Assembly (NCBI RefSeq): GCF_018614135.1
Contig: NZ_JAGGOW010000067.1
Span: forward strand, 1-64,000
Source of the DNA: Streptomyces sp. ISL-66
Lineage (GTDB): Bacteria; Actinomycetota; Actinomycetes; Streptomycetales; Streptomycetaceae
Direction of reading: 5' to 3'
Length of the DNA stretch: 64,000 nt
The number at the start of each line of letters is the position of its first letter. The first letter of the stretch is position 1. The notes beneath the pieces were generated by a model. That model had not been told where the DNA came from. It worked only from the letters and a program-made list of their open reading frames with translations, and ran no database searches. Below, piece by piece: positions 58,914-64,000 of this stretch. The translations under genes were made by a program, and so were the position numbers.

Positions 58914-61900
58914 TCAGACACGGGGAGTCTTCGAGGTGTCCTGCGGCAAGAGCCAGCGCCGGAGCCGGTCGAGGAGGTCGTTGGCGTCGACGGGCTTGGT
59001 GACGTAGTCGCTCGACCCCGACGCGAGGCTCTTCTCCCGGTCGCCGGGCATGGCCTTCGCGGTGACCGAGATGATCGGCAGGTCGGCGTACTGGGGCATG
59101 CGCCGGATCTCCGCGGTGGCGGCGTATCCGTCGAGCTCGGGCATCATGACGTCCATCAGGATCAGGTCGATGCCGGGGGTGCTGGTGAGCGTTTCGATCC
59201 CCTTGCGACCGTTCTCGGCGTGGAGCACCCGGATGCCGTGCAGTTCGAGGATGCCGCTGATGGCGTACAGGTTGCGGGGGTCGTCATCGACCACCAGGAC
59301 GGAGCGGTCCGCGAGGCTGGCGTCGGCGAAGGCGTTGTCCGGTTCCGGGAGGCTGCTCTGGGGCCGCGCGGCCGGCAGGACATCGCCCAAATGTTCGACC
59401 GAGAGGTGCAGCGTGATCCGTTCGCGCAGTTCGTCCAGGCTGGTGAACACTTCGAACGGCCGGCCCGCGGCCCGTGCGGCGATCTCCTGCTTCTGCGCCC
59501 GGGGCATGCGCCGGTTGTCGTGGGCGAGGACCGGCAGGGACGACAGGGCCGTGTCTCCTGCGAGGGCTTGGAGGAAGCGCTCGGCCTGGCCGTTGGCATC
59601 CAGTTCGAGGACTACGCAGTGGAACGGCGACTGGGCGAGCAGGGTGGCCGCGTCCCGTGCGGTGACGGCGGTCAGGACCTCGACCTTCACGACCGACGGG
59701 ATGGAGGGACTGCCGACGAGGTCGGTGGCGGCACTTTCCGCGACGAGGCTCAGGAGGCCGTGGCTGCGCTCCTCGATCACGAGGAGCTTTCGCGGGTGGT
59801 CGTCCTTCTCTCCGGTCTCCTCGCTGCCGTCGGCCTGGGCGGCGTGGTGCGGCGCTTCTTCCTGCTCGAGGGCGGGGGCTTCCCCGGTCATCGGTTCGAT
59901 GGACTCGGTGCGTGCGACGGGCAGGTACAGCGTGAAGGTCGAACCCTGACCGGGCGCGCTGTGGGCGGTGACGACGCCGCCGAGGAGCCGGGCGATCTCC
60001 CTGGTGATGGAGAGGCCGAGTCCGGTACCGCCGTACCTGCGGCTGGTCGTGCCGTCGGCCTGCTGGAACGCGGCGAAGATTGCCTCCAGCTGCTCTTCGG
60101 GGATGCCGATTCCGGTGTCGATGACCCTGAAGGCCACGACCGATCCCGACTGAGCCAGCTCCGCGGGAAGCTCGGCGGTGTCGGCGGGTTCGATCTCGAT
60201 CCGCACCCGGCCCTGTTCGGTGAACTTCACGGCGTTGGAGAGCAGGTTGCGCAGGATCTGCTGCAGCCGGGCGTCGTCCGTGAGCAGGTCCGCCGGCGCC
60301 CCGGCCGCCGTCGTCACCTCGAAGTTGAGGCCCTTCTGGGAGGTCAGGGGCCGGAAGGTGGCTTCGACGTAGTCGAGGAGCTGCTTGAGCGAGACCCGTT
60401 CCAGGTTGATGTCCATCTTTCCCGCTTCGACCTTCGACAGGTCGAGGATGTCGTTGATCAGCTGGAGCAGGTCCGAACCGGCCGAGTGGATGATGCCCGC
60501 GTACTCGACCTGCTTGGGGGTGAGGTTGCGGCTGGAGTTCTGCGAGAGGAGCTGGGCGAGGATGAGGAGGCTGTTGAGCGGCGTGCGCAGTTCGTGGCTC
60601 ATGTTGGCCAGGAACTCCGACTTGTACTTCGAGGCGCGGGAGAGCTGCTGGGCGCGGTCCTCCAGTTCCTGCCGGGCCTGCTCGATCTCCAGGTTCTTCG
60701 TCTCGATGTCGCGGTTCTGGATGGCGAGGAGGGCTGCCTTCTCCTCCAGTTCGGCGTTGGAGCGCTGGAGTTCGTCCTGCTGGACCTGCAACTGTCCTGA
60801 ACGTGCCTGCAGTTCGACGGTGAGGCGCTGGGACTCGCCGAGGAGTTCGTCGGTGCGGGCGTTGGCCACGATGGTGCTCACGTTGACGCCGACCGTTTCC
60901 ATCAGGCGGCCGAGGAAGTCCCGGTGGACGGAGGTGAACGTGGTGAAGGACGCGAGTTCGATGACGCCCAGGACCTGGTCCTCCACGAGGATGGGAAGGA
61001 CGATCAGGCTGGCGGGGGTGGCGCTGCCGAGTCCTGATGAGATCAGGTAGCCCGGGGGGACGTGCTCGGTGGAGAGGATGCGGCGGGAGCGGGCCGCTTG
61101 CCCCACGAGGGTCTCGCCATGGCGTACCCGGGTGGCGGCGGGGCTGTCCGACGGCCGGCCGAAGGATCCGATGAGCGTCAGCCACGTTTCGCCGTCGTGG
61201 TCCTCGGCGAGGTAGAAGGCGCCGTAGCTCGCGTCCACCAGCGGCGTCAGCTCGTCCATCACCAGCTCGGCGACGACGGCCAGGTCCCGGTGGCCCTGCA
61301 TCAGCCCCGAGATGTGCGCCAGGTTCGACTTGAGCCAGTCCTGCTCCTGGTTCGCCCGGGTGGTCTCGCGGAGCGAGCCGACCATGGAGTTGATGTTGTC
61401 CTTGAGTTCGGCGACCTCACCCGACGCGTCGACCGTGATCGAGCGGGTCAGGTCACCCTCGGCCACCGCGCTGGCCACCTCGGCGATGGCCCGGACCTGG
61501 CGGGTCAGGTTCCCGGCCAGCTCATTGACGTTCTCCGTCAGCCGCTTCCACGTACCCGACACCCCCTCGACCTCGGCCTGACCGCCGAGCCGGCCCTCAC
61601 TGCCCACCTCACGCGCCACACGCGTCACCTCCGCGGCGAAGGCGGACAGCTGGTCGACCATCGTGTTGATCGTCGTCTTCAGCTCCAGGATCTCCCCCCG
61701 GGCATCCACATCGATCTTCTTGGACAGATCTCCGTTGGCGACGGCCGTCGTCACCAGGGCGATGTTGCGGACCTGACCGGTCAGGTTGTTCGCCATCGAA
61801 TTGACGTTGTCGGTCAGGTCCTTCCAGGTGCCCGCCACGTTCGGGACCTGCGCCTGGCCGCCGAGCCGGCCCTCCGTACCCACCTCGCGGGCCACCCGCG

Positions 61901-63488
61901 TCACCTCGTCGGCGAACGCGGACAACGTGTCCACCATCGTGTTGATGACCCCGGCCAGCGCGGCGACCTCGCCCTTCGCCTCCACCATGATCTTCTGCGA
62001 CAGGTCGCCACGGGCGACGGCGGTGGCCACCTGAGCGATGGAACGCACCTGACCGGTCAGGTTGTAGGCCATGACGTTGACGTTGTCGGTGAGGTCCTTC
62101 CAGGTGCCGGAAACCCCCCGGACCGTGGCCTGCCCGCCCAGGTTGCCCTCGGTCCCGACCTCGCGGGCCACCCTGGTCACCTCGTCGGCGAACGCGGACA
62201 GCTGGTCGACCATCGTGTTGATGGTCTCCTTCAGCTCCAGGATCTCCCCGCGGGCATCGACCCGGATCTTCTGCGAAAGATCACCCTGCGCCACCGCCGT
62301 GGTAACCTCGGCGATGGAGCGCACCTGCGCGGTCAGGTTGTCGGCCATGAAGTTCACCGAGTCGGTGAGGTCCCGCCACGTGCCGGAGACACCCTTGACA
62401 TCCGCCTGGCCCCCGAGGCGGCCATCGGTGCCCACCTCCCGCGCGACGCGGGGTGACCTCGTCGGCGAACGCGGACAGCTGGTCGACCATCGTGTTGATC
62501 GTCGTCTTGAGTTCCAGGATCTCCCCGCGGGCATCGACCCGGATCTTCTGCGAAAGATCACCCTGCGCCACCGCCGTGGCGACTTCGGCGATCGAACGCA
62601 CCTGCGCGGTCAGGTTCCCGGCCATGAAGTTCACCGAGTCGGTGAGGTCCCGCCACGTGCCGGAGACACCCTTGACGTCCGCCTGCCCGCCCAGTCGGCC
62701 ATCGGTACCGACCTCGCGGGCCATCCTGGTGACCTCGTCGGCGAACGCGGACAGCTGGTCGACCATCGTGTTGATGGTGTTCTTGAGTTCGAGGATCTCG
62801 CCGCGGGCATCGACGGCGATCTTCTGCGACAGGTCGCCCCTGGCCACGGCCGTGGTCACCTGGGCGATGTTGCGGACCTGATCGGTGAGGTTGCCGGCCA
62901 TGAAGTTCACCGAATCGGTGAGGTCGCGCCAGACACCGGCCACGCCGGGGACCTCGGCCTGGCCGCCGAGCCTGCCCTCGCTGCCCACCTCGCGCGCGAC
63001 CCGGGTCACCTCGTCCGCGAAGGACGAGAGCTGGTCCACCATCGTGTTGACGGTGTCCTTCAGCTCGAGGATCTCGCCCCGGGCCGCCACATCGATCTTC
63101 TGCGACAGGTCGCCCCTGGCCACCGCGGTGGCGACCTGGGCGATGTCGCGCACCTGCGTGGTCAGGTTGCCGGCCATCGCGTTCACGGAGTCGGTGAGAT
63201 CGGCCCAGGTCCCGGAGACGCCCGGCACCTCGGCCTGACCTCCCAGAGTGCCCTCGGTGCCCACTTCCCGGGCGACCCGGGTCACCTCTGAGGTGAACAG
63301 AGACAGTTGATCGACCATGCCGTTGAAGACGGTCGCGATCTCGCCGAGCAGCCCCTGGGACTCCTCCGGCAGGCGAGTACCGAAGTCCCCGTCGCGAACG
63401 GCTGTCAGCCCAACAGCTGCCGCAGTTCCGGTTCGCCCACCTCGCCCGCCGACTCGACGCCCGCACCGGACACCGTCGACTTGACCAT
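58914..63488 (-). pseudogene. Multi-HAMP hybrid histidine kinase, two frameshifts
   Basis: A cytosolic kinase of about 1520 residues if repaired. ATG 63488 ([20 protein letters not shown]) is followed by a lost base near 63409-63411 (QLLG to [14 protein letters not shown]), and an extra base in GGGG at 62450-62453 breaks the third repeat. Seven HAMP-type repeats of 92 residues follow ([13 protein letters not shown] ... GDLSQKI ... [12 protein letters not shown]). Then come GAF, a coiled coil, HisKA (LANMSHELRTPLNSLLILAQ), HATPase_c (DTGIGIPEEQLEAIFAAFQQ), a degenerate receiver (HCVVLELDANG) and a full receiver (LILMDVMMPELDGYAATAEI). It resembles Nik1-type group III osmosensing kinases. Repeats three and four are nearly identical in DNA. 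Confidence 0.85.
62241..62790. repeat. Near-identical tandem HAMP units (276 bp)
   Basis: The DNA of repeat unit four recurs in unit three with the same 40-60-bp blocks (for example ATCTCCCCGCGGGCATCGAC at 62242 and 62519), offset by 277 bp, that is 92 codons plus the extra base at 62450-62453. Other units share protein but not DNA identity to this degree, so this pair is a recent duplication. Confidence 0.75.
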
Positions 63489-63883
63489 CTTCGCCCCATT
63501 CCCTCTGGCAAGGCCCCGACGCCTCTCCGGTCCAAGTTCACCACAGCTCATTCGCCGCAAGGGCCGCACGGGTGAAGCTCCATGACGGCCGGGCCCCATG
63601 GCCACCAGCCCCGCCGCGCGGTCAACCAGACGAGTGAGCCCTAGCGCGGCCTCGGCCTCCGCTTCCCCTTCACAGAGACGCCGTTCAAAGGGGAACAGTC
63701 CCCGCCCGGCCTCCCCATGGCGTTTCTCATGGCGAGTTACACCCTCGTGCCACAGGGAATCCGAAGTCAGACGCCATGCCTGGACCCGGTACTGTTATTG
63801 GCGGCTTGGAACACCGCACACAGCCGGTGGGACGAGCCTTTTCCACGTGGGCTCGCGAGCCAGGGGCGGACGGTGAGGAAACG
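63489..63883. other. Divergent promoter region
   Basis: 395 bp between the multi-HAMP kinase and the MEDS gene. It holds both promoters. There is no hairpin, no SigB-type GGGTAC with a matching -35, and no supported gene; frames on both strands read as shadows. Confidence 0.5.
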
Positions 63884-64000
63884 ATGATCGCGCAGGACAG
63901 CAGGGAGCGGCCGGTCCACGGCCTCGGCCACGGGGATCACGTGTGTCTGGCGTTCGCCGACGATTCCGAACAGCGCCGGGTGGTCACCGCCTACATGTCC
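63884..64000 (+). CDS. MEDS-domain protein (partial, runs off the window)
   Basis: ATG 63884 follows GGTGAGGAAACG. The 39 residues visible (MIAQDSRERPVHGLGHGDHV, then CLAFADDSEQRRVVTAYMS) match the start of MEDS/DcmR-sensory-domain proteins, whose GDHVC(L/A)FA signature is diagnostic. In Streptomyces this domain is usually followed by a STAS or ATPase-regulator domain and belongs to anti-anti-sigma systems, which fits the surroundings. The rest lies outside the window. Confidence 0.75.
   Translation, partial: MIAQDSRERPVHGLGHGDHVCLAFADDSEQRRVVTAYMS

Noticed and set aside
57381-60800. 1139-residue plus-strand frame
   Set aside because: Antisense shadow of the PP2C and multi-HAMP kinase genes.

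Overview
The window is high-GC DNA typical of a Streptomyces chromosome. Evidence includes strong third-position GC bias, frequent GTG starts, purine-rich Shine-Dalgarno sites, long perfect GC hairpins without a strong U-tract, and Streptomyces-type families (subtilisin-inhibitor-like protein, DUF397, NsdA-like TPR regulator, roadblock proteins, SigB-family sigma factor with RsbW/RsbV-like partners). No rRNA, tRNA, CRISPR array, insertion sequence or phage gene was recognised.

1-13.1 kb: the tail of an unidentified gene, a MerR regulator with a recognisable operator, a secreted LamG/FN3/DNRLRE protein, a cyclic-nucleotide-binding-domain protein, an SSI-family protease inhibitor, a GNAT/ATP-grasp pair (the ATP-grasp gene is frameshifted), a VOC protein and a very large GT2/TagF-like polymerase ending in a 21-bp perfect hairpin. 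13.2-17.5 kb: three roadblock-type proteins plus a DUF4388-like protein in one orientation with no GTPase beside them, a stand-alone IclR helix-turn-helix protein and an M48 metalloprotease. 17.6-23.7 kb: a PucR-type regulator converging on a KimA-like potassium importer, which follows a two-subunit, Tat-exported molybdenum hydroxylase. 24-33 kb: a DUF4242 protein, a PAS-PP2C phosphatase, an NsdA-like regulator, an APH-like kinase, a KstD-like flavoprotein, an ACT protein, DUF397 and a long low-complexity stretch.

33.2-40.8 kb is a CoA-dependent catabolic cluster. Two translationally coupled thiolase-fold proteins, a duplicated DUF35 protein and a crotonase are read leftwards; a FadD19-like acyl-CoA ligase and PaaK are read rightwards. 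The divergent promoter carries an exact match to the KstR consensus, so a steroid- or isoprenoid-like acyl-CoA substrate is plausible. 41.7-48.4 kb contains decayed genes: an acyl-CoA synthetase and a cation/proton antiporter with internal deletions, and a ROK-family fragment fused head-on to a bare secretion leader.

43.8-64 kb is a stress-signalling region: a SigB/F/G-like sigma factor, STAS proteins (two lacking the phospho-serine), three RsbW-like ATPases, a tightly overlapping STAS / LuxR regulator / PAS histidine kinase / lone receiver operon, a Ser/Thr kinase, an ANTAR-GAF-PAS-PP2C phosphatase, a giant multi-HAMP hybrid kinase and the start of a MEDS-domain protein. PRC-barrel, DUF3618-DUF4235 and small membrane proteins lie between them.

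Four single-base frameshifts fall in G or C runs in otherwise well-conserved genes (8.68, 56.73, 62.45 and 63.41 kb). They may be sequencing errors rather than decay; the internal deletions cannot be explained that way.
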